The notes under the pieces: generated by a model
The model's input: only the letters and a program-made list of their open reading frames with translations
Database searches by the model: none
Told to the model about the DNA's origin: nothing
Assembly: GCA_945859605.1 (NCBI GenBank)
Contig: OX243815.1
Location: 39,853,959 to 39,917,958, forward strand
Reading direction: 5' to 3'
DNA: 64,000 bases
DNA from: Lumbricus rubellus
Lineage: Eukaryota > Annelida > Clitellata > Crassiclitellata > Lumbricidae
Shown here: positions 23,668 to 35,377 of the stretch, piece by piece
How the letters are laid out: every line of letters starts with the position of its first letter
Numbering within the stretch: the stretch's first letter is position 1
Translations under genes and position numbers: made by a program

Positions 23668-26028
23668 CAGTGATACCGCTCCAAAATTTAAGAAAAGCCA
23701 AGATGGGGTCTTAAAAAAGCCAAGAAAAGCCAAGTTAATAATTATTGACTATTTTTGAGTGCTTTTTGGGGATCTTGTGAGCCATTAAAGCTGACTTGTT
23801 TGCATTTCTAAGATTAATGCCTATTGTTATTAATATACGTATCGGTGATCAACTTATCATTATTTTATCTTTATCCATTTATTTGCGATTTTGCGAGGAA
23901 TCTCGCGAAATTGCACGTGACGTCATCATCATCATCATAAACCGTGGGCTCATCGCCCGAAGGTGTCCGACGCCCTTTTCGCCATATTCCTCCACAGATC
24001 TCTTTCCGTGACGTCACAAATAACTAATATGCAGAGAGCAAACAGTTCATGTCATGTCATGTCAATCACCGACGTCGCTGCGCGACGGTTGGTCGCATGC
24101 ATGGACTACGTACAGCTCTCCACTGCCTCCTATCGCGTGCAGCGGCGAGAAGATTGGATCCGGAAAGACGGGACCAAGCAAGAATGTTGTCAATCCAGCT
24201 AATACGCGGTCTACCCTTGCGTCGACAACCTTCCACGTGACCCAGCATAATGGCTTTTTCCACGCAATCCTGGGGAATCCTGATGGTATGACCGAAATAG
24301 GAGAGTTTGCGAGCCTTAATGGAATCCAAGAGCTCTGGTGAAGTTCCGGCAAGCCAATAAACCTGCTCTGTGGTAAGTTTGAGCGTCCAAGAAATGCGCA
24401 AAAGCTTACGGGTACATTTGTTCTCGAAACTCTGTATCTGCTTTTCCTCCGCCTTTTTAAGCACCCATGATTCGCAACCATAGGTTGCAACTGACCAGAC
24501 CAAGGATTTCATCAAACGAAGCTTGGTTTGAGTACTATTAATGGACTTGTTTTTCCAGACCTTCGTACGTAAGCTTCACCATGACCGCCATACCCATGGC
24601 CAGCCTGGACTTAATATCGACTGAGCACTTTGCATCGCTTGAGATTTTGCTGCCTAGATATATAAAGTTATCCACTTGTTTGAGTTCACTGTCCGCGACA
24701 AAAATCCTGAGGATCCTATCGGTATTGGTCATAACCTTCGTCTTTGAAACATTTATCTTTAAACCGTACTCCTTGGCAGCAGATTCGACACGATTGACGA
24801 GCTCCTGGAGTTCCTCTGGTGATGTAGCGATCAAGAGTATGTCATCCGCGTATCTAAGATTACTGATGGTCCTACCTCCAATTCTGAAGCCCCCCCTGAA
24901 CCCGTCAAGCGCCTTGCGCATTAGCCTACCTGTTCCGCCAGGATGTTAAATAGGCAAGGCGAGATGTTACAACCTTGCCGAACGCCTTTCTTAACGCGGA
25001 ACCAGTTAGAGGTGATATTATCTGTCCTAACAGCTGCTCGCTGCTGTTTGTATAGGTTCATCAATAGTTGGACAAGTTGTGGGGGAAACCCCATGTCCAG
25101 CATGGACAACCACAGTTGACCGTGTTGCACTATGTCGAACGCTTTCGTAAAATCTATGAAGCAAAAGTAGAGATTCTGACTTCTCTCATTTGCCTTTTCT
25201 ATGATGATCCGGAGGTTCGTAATCTGATCGCGAGTGCCTCGATTGGGTCTGAAACCGGCCTGCTCAGGAGCCAGTTCATTGTCAAGTTTGGTTTGAATGC
25301 GCTCCAGGATGACCCTTAGGAGAATTTTGCTGGCGTGCGAAACTAGCGCTATGGTCCTGTAGTTCTCGCAACAGAGCGGATCCCCTTTTTTCGGTAAAGG
25401 GATAAAAACTGATTGCGTCCAATCGTCGGGCCAGACTCCAGATATCCATACATCAGTACAAATCTTATGTAGCATGGTAAGAGTCATATCACCACCAAAT
25501 CTGAGAAGCTCGGTGGCGACTCCGTCCGGTCCCGAGGCTTTATGCAAAGAGGCTTTAAGCAAAGCGCGTTTGATTTCTTCTCGCAGTGGAGGCGGTTCTC
25601 TTTCCGTAATTTCGAACGTTATCTCGTCTTCATTGCCTGTGTAAAGTCCTTCACAATATTCCTTCCAACGTTCATTAACCTTCACCGGATCAACTAACTT
25701 CTTTCCAGAGACGTCCTTGATAGCTATTTTACGCGCCTGAAACGGTCTAGTGAGATTTTTGACTGACTAAACAAACAGTTCAGAGAATAATAATAAGTCG
25801 GATAAATCCTAATCAGTAGATAGTTATATTACTGCTAAGATTATTGTTATTTAGTGGATTATTGCTTAAATTGTTGTTATTTAGTTGATTATTGCTAAGA
25901 TTATTGTTATTTAATGGGCAGAAAAAAGCCAAGTAAAAAAGCCAAGGTCCTTTGAAAAAAGCCAATATCCCAAGATACGATTGAAAAAGCCAAGATCTTG
26001 GGAAAAAAGCCAAGGAGCGGTATCACTG
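23668..26028. mobile_element. hAT-like element with perfect 8-bp duplication, split by an RTE-like LINE
   Basis: Ends CAGTGATACCGCTCC and its exact complement. GTTGATCA is duplicated at 23660-23667 and 26029-26036. Subterminal repeats of AAAAAGCCAAG are on both sides. It begins 36 bp upstream of the frataxin ATG, so it occupies the promoter-proximal side of that gene. Confidence 0.9.
23918..25765 (-). pseudogene. RTE-like LINE reverse transcriptase, 5'-truncated, two frameshifts
   Basis: Three overlapping minus-strand frames (25685-24921, 24921-24538, 24515-24066) together give the RT domain: HKASGPDGVATELLR, FIPLPKKGDP, EQAGFRPNRGTRDQI, FIDFTKAFDIV, VRQGCNISPCLFN, then YADDILLIA. The C-terminus GRPRISWIDNI is typical of RTE-type and related non-LTR elements. 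Frame breaks lie near 24921 and 24530. The 3' end is a TGATGATGATGA tail, also RTE-like, at about 23918. The apurinic endonuclease half is missing. It is inserted in the hAT-like element at 23668-26028 and cannot be active. Confidence 0.88.
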
Positions 26029-27654
26029 GTTGATCAAACCGCCGCATACTTATACACAGATTTTCTATACCCATCAAAAGGCTTTCATCTTGCTTGTTTG
26101 TTAACTGAATTTAACGAGTGAGGACCTCCACCATGTCTGCTAAAATTATGTCTTAAATGGTGGCACATCGTTTAAAGGCACGTATACGGACCGCGCTGGG
26201 CTGATATTCAGTCTTTCAAATCAGCCACATTGTTCTGAGCAACGACCGGTTCTGATCGAGCGTCTTAAATCTGCGTTCTCCCATCCTGGCTACGTTGTTT
26301 GGCATCTACCGGAGACCAAGCCAGCCTAGTCTGCTACTGTAAATAGGAGTGCTACTAGCTGAAGCATACCGAGCTACTCCAGTACACAGTAACACAGAGC
26401 ACGGCCATGTTTTCGAGATTCCCTGGAGGCCTACAATAATTTCTCTGTTTGGGTTGCTGTTTTTTCCCGTTCTCATTCCAGTATAGACTGTTGCTCTGCT
26501 ATTAAAAACTGTAAAAACACTTCGAGTGACTCTGGACAGTAATCTAACATTCCAATCCTACATAGCAAAGCCTTAAAAATCCTGTTTCTGATAGGCCTAT
26601 ATCAGATAAACACGTCACAATCGTCACATAGGTTTGCAATCAAGGAACTGTCACCGAGCTGTCTGACCATACATGGCCAGCTGACAAAGCTGCCCAGTGC
26701 CCAACTTTCTTGTCCACTAGCCTTGATTTTGCAAACTCTGCAAGGATATCAGATCTTAAAGTAAACAGGTTTCACCAATACATCAAAAATTCTCTGGCTC
26801 ATGTAGTTCTGTGTGTATCCTCTCATTCAGCCTAATTAGCACTGTTCCTGATTAAGGACAAGAGAGAAACCCTTGAAAGCAAGTCTGCCTATTTTCAACC
26901 AACTGCTACTCTTTTCTCACATTCCCCATACAGCCTGCAATTTTCAGATATTGGTCCTTCAGTCGAGTTTCGATGTAGCAATGTCACAGGACTTTCAAGG
27001 GCACTTCATATTGTTGCCCAAAAGAGTGGAACCAACTACCAGCGTTTGTCCTAAACTATTTAAAAGAAAAGGCCTCAAGACTCTTTTTTCTCTCATTGCA
27101 TTTCAACAATTTATATATCCATTATCCAACAGTTCTTCACCTGATGACAGGCTAAGAGCATCTCTGATTAGCATTCTGTGCAACCTTGTGCATGTAAAAA
27201 ATGTTTGAAATTTAAAAAAATTATGGCAGAATATAGAAAGCTGAAATCCTAGCACATGACAAAGAACTGAACACGATACAGAAAGTTTCATAAATCAATG
27301 GAAGCTACTCAAAATTATAAGAACGCAAAAGTTCCTAACAATAGTTATTACTACGTAGCGGCCGCAAGAATTTAACATAGCAGCTATCTAACATTAAGTG
27401 CTACGTCATTAAGAACATAATTTTATTGGTTTACCTATATTGTTCACATAATTAAAAATGAAAGTTCAAACATCAGTAATGATGAGCAAGAAAAAATTTC
27501 CTTCCTACCAGATCCTTCACTAATAAACCTGAGACTTGGAAATATGAACATATTGATTCGCCTTTAAAGTTTAAACAATATTCATTTAATAAGTTTAATC
27601 ATAAAAGGCACATATTTTAATAGTTAGATCTGCAGTGTAGTTAACGTGAACTAA
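26029..27654 (+). other. Intergenic; decayed CR1-like LINE pieces
   Basis: Around 26516-26580 a broken frame reads VTLDSNLTFQSYIAK, an ORF2-like motif. Near 27030-27110 another resembles a LINE C-terminus. Stops and shifts are frequent. Nothing else is recognised; the GRHPR 3' UTR ends somewhere in the right part. Confidence 0.4.
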
Positions 27655-30600
27655 TTAGATGCTGGCTATATCCAAAGGCGATGGCATCGGCTGGCCTTTC
27701 AGACCAGCGAGGATGTTCCTAGCAGTCAACTCGGCCATTGCTGATCTCGTTTCCATCGTAGCACTACCAATATGCGGCAGGACAACACAGTTCTTCAGCT
27801 TCAGAAGCGGATGATCGGTTGGCAGCGGTTCAGGAACCGTAACATCGAGCCCGGCAGCTGCAATCTGTTTTGTTTCTAGCGCCTCATAGAGGTCATCCTG
27901 GTTCACAAGTGCACCACGGCTGATGTTGATAAATATCGCAGTCTTTTTCATCTGGGCAAACACCGCTTTGTTGAAGAGCTCCTTTGTTCCGGACCCAAGT
28001 GGCAGCGTGGCAATAACAAAGTCGGACAATTTCAGTAGTTCTTCGAATGTCACGTAGTTGGCACCAACTTCAGTGTCGTAAAGTTTTTTGTGTCGACCGC
28101 AGTAGAGAATCGTCCCGTTGCTGAATGGACGGACACGCCGTGCCACAGCCGTTCCAATGCGACCCAGACCGACAATTCCAACGGTGCTGTTGCTCAATCC
28201 CTTTCCGCACATCCATGACGGACTCCACGTACTCCACTCGCCAGATTTCACGGCCTCTGTGGCTGCAATGAGAAAACATGTTAACTATTAATTTAATAGT
28301 AGAGTCTTACAGCATGGATAAAGAGTTGAGCCAAGCATTATTGGAGCTTTGTAACGTAGATACAGAGTTCAGCAGTTCAGGTGAAGAGTTAAAAGTCACA
28401 CAGAAATGGACTTAAGGTTGAATCAAATGCAATAACTTGATCATTTTACAATTATGCATGTTATATGGTGCACTTTATGTGGGGCATGGGTGTATAGATG
28501 TGTGTTCGGCACCTTGGAGCCGGGAGGTTGCGGGTTCGAATCCACCTCAAGACGTCGCATAGGCACCCTGAGTAAGTCCTTCACTCGCAACTGTAGTTGG
28601 TAGTGCCTCTGAGTAGGAATCTTGAAGCGGCACTATAACAAGTGCTCATACAGACATATGGTTTCAAGATTGAATACTGGGGATGGATGAGAAGAGACAG
28701 TGGGTGCAGTCTTGGGCATGATTATTGTGTGTTTAGCAGTTCCCTAAGACAACCATGGATATAAAGTGTTAGCGATTTCACATTTCTTAGCATCATTATG
28801 CGGCCTTGGCCAAGGGACACTTGTTGCTCACTAGGTCAGCAGGTAATTGGATATTAACCTAAACCATGATTACTGATTCTTGCATTTAATTAATGCAACC
28901 GCATCTTCTGCTCACTGTTTCAGAACCTATATTATGCCGCACGATGTATTAAGGCCCAAAAATTTAATTAATGCATTAGGTAGAGACGTGTTGAATTTTT
29001 GTTAATGACCCTTTCGCACAAAATGATTTTTTATATTTTTATTTACAAAGGGCATAAATTTTTATCCAATATCCTGAAATTCTTCCCAAGACTTTCTATT
29101 GATCAGCATAATATGCTAATATAATGGAAACTGCTAATAAAACCATTTCTAAAGTGGTCCATTTGGGGGCCTAGGTAACACGTACATTGTACAGCACATT
29201 CAAATACCGCCTAACCCCTAGAAATATTGCCAACACATTTTACAAGTTGCTGAAATCTGAAAGTATTTATATTGCCGTGGTTGGGCTGAGAGCACCTCTG
29301 AGTAGATTTCTTCAAAGGCACTATAGAGATTTTTAAATGAATGAATGAATGCAAATGAACTTTCTCCACATCTGATTGAGTATAAAACAGGTAAGTTCTG
29401 CAGTGATTAAGAAGTAACATGTGCATGCGCAGTCCTGAATTTTTTTAAGCAATGTTGGAAGTATACAAACTGTATTCACTGCAATCCATGTTTACCTTCT
29501 GGTATTCTCCGAGCAGTGGCAAGCAGAAGTGCCATGCCTAGTTCTGCAGTAGCATCGGTTAAAATATCTGGTGTGTATCCAATCTTGATCCCTCGCTTCG
29601 AACACTCAGCTAGTGCAATGTGTTCATATCCAACAGACATTGTACCAATGACCTTCATGTTTGGACCTGAAATTAAGTTAAAACTTGTAATAAATTTACG
29701 AAGTGACTAGCGGACCGCCAGACGGCCGTCCAATTTCAATTACTAGCGGACCGCCAGTCACGTGTAACCTGTCACATGAGTAACGAGTCTTGATTCTTGA
29801 ATATTGTTACAATGGCGGCAGTTACCGATAGTTTGTTTTATGTCGGACAAAAAATTATAGAAACAAGGTTACGGGAAACGAGAAACCGGTTATTTTCTAT
29901 AATGGCTCGGTAGTATTTCTATAATGGCTCGGTAGCAAGTAAACATTATGGCCGCCGCAGATAGATGCAGAATTAGAGCGGCCTGACATACGGCGATCGA
30001 TAGCCCAATATTTCCACGACCTACGGCGAACTATAGGCCAATGTTTTCGCAAAAGTAAGTAAGTAAAACTACCATGAAAAGGTGTATTTCGTAAATATTA
30101 ATACGCTTAAATAAGCTAAATAACACAACAAAATCGATTCACCTTAACACATGGCCACCAGATACGAGATATCTATCGATCGCCGTATGTCAGGCCACTC
30201 TAATTCTGCATCTATCTGCGGCGGCCATAATGTTTACTTGCCACCGAGCCATTATAGAAATACTACTGAGCCATTATAGAAAATAACCCGAGAAACCATT
30301 TAGATGATATATAGTATAAATAGAAGTTTGATTAACGAAGATAAATTTTGGTGTAAATAGAATTTGATAATCCTGTCAACAGCGGTCCCAAATATTCCAC
30401 TCATCCCAACATGCAAAGCGTGAGGGACGGCTAGGGCTCAGGTTAGGCGTCGTGAGGGTCGGTTAGGGTTAGTTTTAAGGTTAGTGCAGTCATTCTGCTG
30501 AAATTGAAGCTGAACTGATGAACAATCGTCGATACGTCGCGCTCTAATTTTATTGCATTTGTTGGCAGCCATATTGTCTGGCGGTCCGCTAGTATTCCGT

Positions 30601-31704
30601 ATTGGACGGCCGCCACTGGCGGTCCGCTAGTATTTGAAATTCGAGGGCCGCCTGGCGGTCCGCTAGTCACAGCCATAAATTTAATACAAATTTTTCCTCT
30701 AAAAATAATAGTCTAAATCATCCATCATCAGCTGTAAACTCAGAAAATAATGGGCCTATTTGGTCATCAAGGATCCATTAAGTAATACAGCTCAGTATCA
30801 TTTTAACTGTCAACCCGCATGATATAGGCCTACTCTAAGTAAGTCGGTCTGGGTTAAATTCTATGACGACGCGGTAGCAATTCTATAACGACGCGGTAGC
30901 AAGTAAACATCATGGATTTTACGCGTGAGGGTCGGTTAGGGCTCAGGTTAGGCGTCGTGAGGGTCGGTTAGGGTTAGTGCAGTCATTCTGCTGAAATTGA
31001 AGCTGGATTGATGAACAATAATTTTTAATGACAAATTGAATAAAAATATTTGCGGACGACATAGAAGCGAAATTTATCGAACAAATTCTTGCCTAAACAG
31101 AAGCTGGATCGATTAAAAGAATTCTCGGCAAACTAGAAGTTGGATTTATGGGCTCTATTATGCGCGGATCTTTTGCCGACATGATGTTTACTTGCTACCG
31201 CGTCATTATAGAATTGCTACCGCGTCGTTATAGAATTTTACCGTCGGTCTGCATCGTAAGCATTTTGGAATTTAATAAGAGTCGTGAAAGTTGCACTGTG
31301 TCACAAATTAATGAGGTCGCGATTGGAAGGCCAGAAACATTTGTTTTCGCTTTAAAGAGTTTCTAATAATTTTCACCTGCGGCACTGATAACCTCTTTGT
31401 CGATTGCGTCCGACAGGAGACAGAACAACGCGTCTACCGTTTTGATATTCTCGATGATTTCATGCTTCGCAACAGGTTTATCGCTATCCCACTGGGTAAC
31501 AGCGCACCCGGCCTCCTTCAGCAACTCCACTCCAGGGTATGGCACACGACGAGTGACGTACACTCGCTTTCCAGCCACCGTACTCATCCTTCTCAGTCTA
31601 ACCAATCGAGTCGCTTGGTTATCTAGAGTAGAACAATCCAACTTCTTTAAATTCCAAAGGGGGTTACGACAGACATTTTGCAACAGTTTGTGTATAACAT
31701 TCAT
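27655..31704 (-). CDS. GRHPR: Glyoxylate/hydroxypyruvate reductase, complete three-exon gene
   Basis: Three exons on the minus strand: 31377-31704 (ATG), 29496-29666 and 27655-28262 (stop), joined by phase-1 introns; 368 residues. It is a D-isomer 2-hydroxyacid dehydrogenase that uses NAD(P)H to reduce glyoxylate to glycolate and hydroxypyruvate to D-glycerate. Signs in order: [15 protein letters not shown] and [15 protein letters not shown] of the N-terminal domain; [11 protein letters not shown]; the Rossmann motif [19 protein letters not shown] with the substrate Arg; DVTVPEPLP with the catalytic Glu; and LPHIGSAT with the catalytic His. Human GRHPR is 328 residues. The extra ~40 N-terminal residues here are basic and nearly free of acid, so they may target mitochondria; an internal ATG before [10 protein letters not shown] would give a protein of usual length. 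A Mutator-like element cluster sits in intron 1 and a SINE in intron 2. Confidence 0.96.
28481..28656 (+). mobile_element. tRNA-derived SINE, copy 5
   Basis: B box GGTTCGAATCC and tail TTGAAGCGGCACTATAAC; the head is diverged. It lies in GRHPR intron 2. Confidence 0.75.
29699..30674. mobile_element. Mutator-like element, outer, with nested MITE
   Basis: The ends share GTGACTAGCGGACCGCC in inverted orientation, with ATAAATTTA on both sides (29690-29698, 30675-30683), a 9-bp duplication. Several further copies of CTAGCGGACCGCC lie near each end. The inside includes the telomere-like module GGTTAGGGTTAG and a complete inner MITE at 29888-30288. Confidence 0.65.
29888..30288. mobile_element. Mutator-like MITE, perfect 9-bp duplication
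   Basis: Long inverted arms start GGTTATTTTCTATAATGGCT. Each arm repeats TTTCTATAATGGCTCGGTAG and then runs on for over 100 bp, including AAGTAAACATTATGGCCG. CGAGAAACC is duplicated exactly at 29879-29887 and 30289-30297. Confidence 0.88.
30852..31242. mobile_element. Mutator-like MITE of the same design, perfect 9-bp duplication
   Basis: Inverted arms of about 63 bp start GGTTAAATTCTATGACGACG and include two copies of GACGCGGTAGCAA, then AAGTAAACATCATG. GTCGGTCTG is duplicated at 30843-30851 and 31243-31251. The core carries the module GGGTCGGTTAGGGCTCAGG. Confidence 0.9.
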
Positions 31705-31827
31705 TTTCAACCACCGAGGTCAGACCGGTACATACCGGCCCCTTTAACACAACATTTGAAAATACTTTACCTCGGGTAGCCTGCAGTAACCGCTAAACAG
31801 TAAGCACGAGTCTGCACGACAGTTACA

Positions 31828-31865
31828 TTAAGTCCTATATCCGCTCAAGCGGATATAGGACTTAA
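31828..31865. repeat. Perfect 18-bp palindrome with 2-base loop
   Basis: TTAAGTCCTATATCCGCT, then CA, then the exact complement. It lies about 120 bp upstream of the GRHPR start. Its function is unknown. Confidence 0.95.
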
Positions 31866-32010
31866 ATAAGAATTTACAAAAACACTAAAATATGCTATCT
31901 CACACAATTTTAATTTTCTAGCTCAAGCTGCACTTAAACGTTGTATAGACTGGGTCCAAAAACACCAAATTCAAACGATCGCGGAGCGACGCGGACTTCG
32001 ATCCTATTAG

Positions 32011-32434
32011 CAGGGTTGCCAGATTTCGGAAAACTTTTGTCGCGAGATTTTGAAAAAAAGTCGCGAAAATCGCGAGACCATCGAGCTTTTCTATTTCCGT
32101 CGCGAAAATTTCTTGTGACGACTAAAAAAAAAAAAAAAAAGGTCGTCAAATTTTTTGACGTCCTTTTTTAGTCTTTCGATCGAAATCTCGTGGAAAATAC
32201 CCTTTTTCGCTCAAAAAACCCCAAAAGTCGCTGAAAAAAACCCCAAAAGTCGCTGAAAAAACACTAAAAATCGCTGAAAAAACCCAAAAGTCGCCCAAAA
32301 AAAGTCGCCGTCGCGACCGCGAGGCAATTCAAAAGTAGCCCAAAAAAGCGCGAGTCGCGAGGACGAAATTTTCAGTCGCGAGCGATTTCAAAAGTCGCCC
32401 AATTCGCGCTTTTCGCGACGACCTGGCAACTCTG
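32011..32434. mobile_element. hAT-like MITE, perfect 8-bp duplication
   Basis: Ends CAGGGTTGCCAGATTT and the complement of CAGAGTTGCCAGGTCG. CCTATTAG is duplicated at 32003-32010 and 32435-32442. The inside is rich in GTCGC/GCGAC and holds the GACTAAAAAA...GTCGTC module. Confidence 0.9.
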
Positions 32435-33165
32435 CCTATTAGGTCTAAACACTCACTGTGGTGTAACAGTGTAGACCTACGCCTAGGCGGGTGAGTCAAT
32501 CGTATCATTCCATTTAGCGTACCCTGAGTAGTACCCTCTGCGGACGTTGCTATAGTGATGGTCTCTAAGCCTAACGATCGTAAGATCAACGTCACTTCGA
32601 AAATAATTATTGTAGGCCTACTAATATACGCTCTTGTGATATTTCACTTTAACAGCTGCCCTGAGAAATGCTAGGCTATGTAATATGTATCAGTCTCTTG
32701 TTTTGAACATTGTCTGGACCACCGTGTCTGGTTCTCAAGACCAAATTTAGGCATAACGCTGACTGGCTGCATCGCGAATCGCTAGATGGCCACTTATTAG
32801 GTCTAATGGTCAGCATTTTCTACATCGTGGTAGCCTAATGGTCGCGTAAACAGCTCTAAGCCTACCAAAGTTTTTTTAAATCTGTTGCTAACTTGCTCTG
32901 TGGGTTTTGTTGGCTACTTTAAATGAGTAAAGTAGCCTATGTCGATCTAGCCTACTAGATGATTAACATTTACGGTGTCACAACCGACAAGTAGGCTAGC
33001 CTAGTGACAACGATCACCAACACCTATAGGCTGTTAGGCTAAGCCTAGATTAGCCTAATTCTAGCAGACGACCAACACAGCGCCTAATTAATATTCGTAA
33101 GTGGAAGTCATGCGCATTTATTTCAAATTATTTGCACCCGAAATATATTCTGATCGCATTATCTC

Positions 33166-33422
33166 AAGTAGCAGCGCTAGGGGTCTAGTGGGGCTAATTC
33201 CCCCCGCCCAAAGGCCATCCATTATTCCCCATGTAAAAATAAAATATTTAGATGATTAGGCCCTCCAAAATGAACCAGATGACTAAAAAAGGTCGTCAGA
33301 AATGTTGGCGGTGAAAATGAAGAATTTCTACGAGATTTCGACCGGATGACTAAAAAAATGTCGTCAGGAATTTCGGCAAATGAAAATGGAAAATTTCAAC
33401 TGAAATCCTGGCGCCGCCACTG
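33166..33422. mobile_element. hAT-like MITE, perfect 8-bp duplication
   Basis: Right end GGCGCCGCCACTG; the left end AAGTAGCAGCGCTAGG is its complement with mostly transition changes. ATTATCTC is duplicated at 33158-33165 and 33423-33430. It contains two copies of the ATGACTAAAAAA module. Confidence 0.8.
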
Positions 33423-33626
33423 ATTATCTCATTCACTGAATCACAGGTTCTCATCGATCAACAGCTGAAGATTCGCGCGACAAGCCGGATAAGATGGACG
33501 CAATAGCCAGTGATTAGTCAAAACTCAAAAGTGTAGCCATTTTGTGAGTGGAGAAAAACACTTTGGATCCAATTGAAAGCACTTAGGGATGTAGGCTATC
33601 ATGTAAGAACCTGGGATGTAAATAGA

Positions 33627-34695
33627 CAGGGACGTCATTTGGGAGGGGGGGGCAGGGGGGGCATTTGCCCCCCCTGAATTTGGCGGAAAACAATTTTTTA
33701 TACGTAGCCTATATCAGTGCATTTTCTCATTTGATGAAAATAAGATACATTGTATCTTTATTTTTCGCTTGGAATCTAAGACAGCAGAAGACCAATTACT
33801 ACTTGTATCCAATGTCAGTGCTGTAATCTGGTAATTTCTGGATGTCAGAACTTTGCACAGAGCGGTTTCCTAAAGTGATAGAAACCTCCCAAGAGATTGA
33901 ATTTGAATGGATCTCGTGTGCTAAGTTAGAAAATAGCTAAAATGGCAGAGCACCCCTATAGGCTATAGAGGTCAACAATGTACAAAATAGTCGTAAAACC
34001 CGGTTGATGAAAGGGAGGAACTTAATTACCCCATCACGGTGTCCTAAAGAAGTCAGCAATGTAGAAGTCAGGGCCGTAAATTTTGATGATGAAAGCAAGG
34101 GAACTTCCCCCCTATCTATACCGAGGTCCCTACTGTACATCGGCCCTGATCGACTTGCGGCGAAAGGCTGACTTTGATCCTATAATAATAAGTGCTAGGG
34201 GACAGGGAATATCTAACGTACCAGGGTATTGTATATTATATATAGATATGTATTTATGTAGGCTTTAGGCCTATAGGCCTATATATATTTATATATGTGC
34301 GTCAGTATATTCTGCATCAGCTTTGGGAGTGGGAGTAGACACATAAGAATAGTTATATGGTATGTTAATTAGACACAGAACCAAGCTCAGTTCATTTCGA
34401 GACCTGATATTGAAGTACATGTATCTAGAGGATTCTTAGTGAATGTCAAATAGGACTAAGTGAACTTGGCAAATGTCAGGCCTAGAGAGTGTTCTGCTTT
34501 TCTGCTTGTTTCCAAATCACGGTAGTCGCCAAGAGCTGTATAAAGGTGTGATGGTAAGTAAAGCTCTATTTTTGTTGCATGGCCTGAATAGGACCGCCTC
34601 TGAGTATGGATGTTGAAGGGCGCTATATAAATATTGATTGATTGAACTAGATAAACATTGCAAGTAGGCTACACACAACTCCAACTGCGCATAAC

Positions 34696-34730
<35 letters not shown>

Positions 34731-34894
34731 TACAGGACAGACAGACAGACAGACAGACAGACAGAAATAGAGAGATATAGCTGAACTGTTTCAATTGCAT
34801 AAATGTACATTTTTTAAATGTATACCGGTTTCGTTCTGTCGTTAGGCTTATAATTATGCAGACATCGTGCAACACTGGCTTGTGCTGCTTGCAG

Positions 34895-34931
<37 letters not shown>

Positions 34932-34962
34932 GCACGCACGCACACACACAACCCTATATATG

Positions 34963-35021
<59 letters not shown>

Positions 35022-35094
35022 ATCGACTAAATACGAAACATAAGCTAGCTAAGTTTTGCCCCCCCCCCTGGAAAAAACTGAAATGACGTCCCTG
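33627..35094. mobile_element. hAT-like element (1.47 kb), non-autonomous
   Basis: Ends CAGGGACGTCATTT and its exact complement AAATGACGTCCCTG. The flanks TAAATAGA and TAAACAGA form an 8-bp duplication with one change. Runs of G and C lie just inside. It contains an L2-type tail (GGGCGCTATATAAATATTGA) near 34618 and a microsatellite cluster. No transposase is left. Confidence 0.82.
34692..35019. repeat. GA/CAGA, CA and TG microsatellites
   Basis: GAGA then CAGA repeats at 34692-34765; CA with CGCA at 34901-34950; TG repeats at 34968-35019. The CA and TG runs face each other across a short spacer and could fold together. Confidence 0.95.
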
Positions 35095-35225
35095 TAAACA
35101 GAAGGCATGTTTGTCATCGTGGCTGTTAAATTAAGTCACCCGTGATATTGTCTACACACTCTACAAAGTCTACATGCTGGCGATACTTAGTGTCAGTTTT
35201 TGAAGCAAGGTCACGAGCATTCAAC

Positions 35226-35377
35226 TACGGCGCTCCGTTCGGGCCATCGGATAAAAAAAATTAAAATCTCGTTATAACGAGATTAATCTCGTTATAACGA
35301 GATTAATCTCGTTATAACGAGATTAATCTCGTTATAACGACTTTTTCGTTCCTACGACTTTTTGTTGCTAAAAATAG
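35226..35377 (+). repeat. Left terminal inverted repeat of the 14.6-kb transposon
   Basis: The order is TACGGCGCTCCG, a short A-rich stretch, four palindromes centred on GTTATAAC, then ACTTTTTCGTTCCTACGACT. It is matched in inverted orientation at 49705-49857. Confidence 0.97.
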
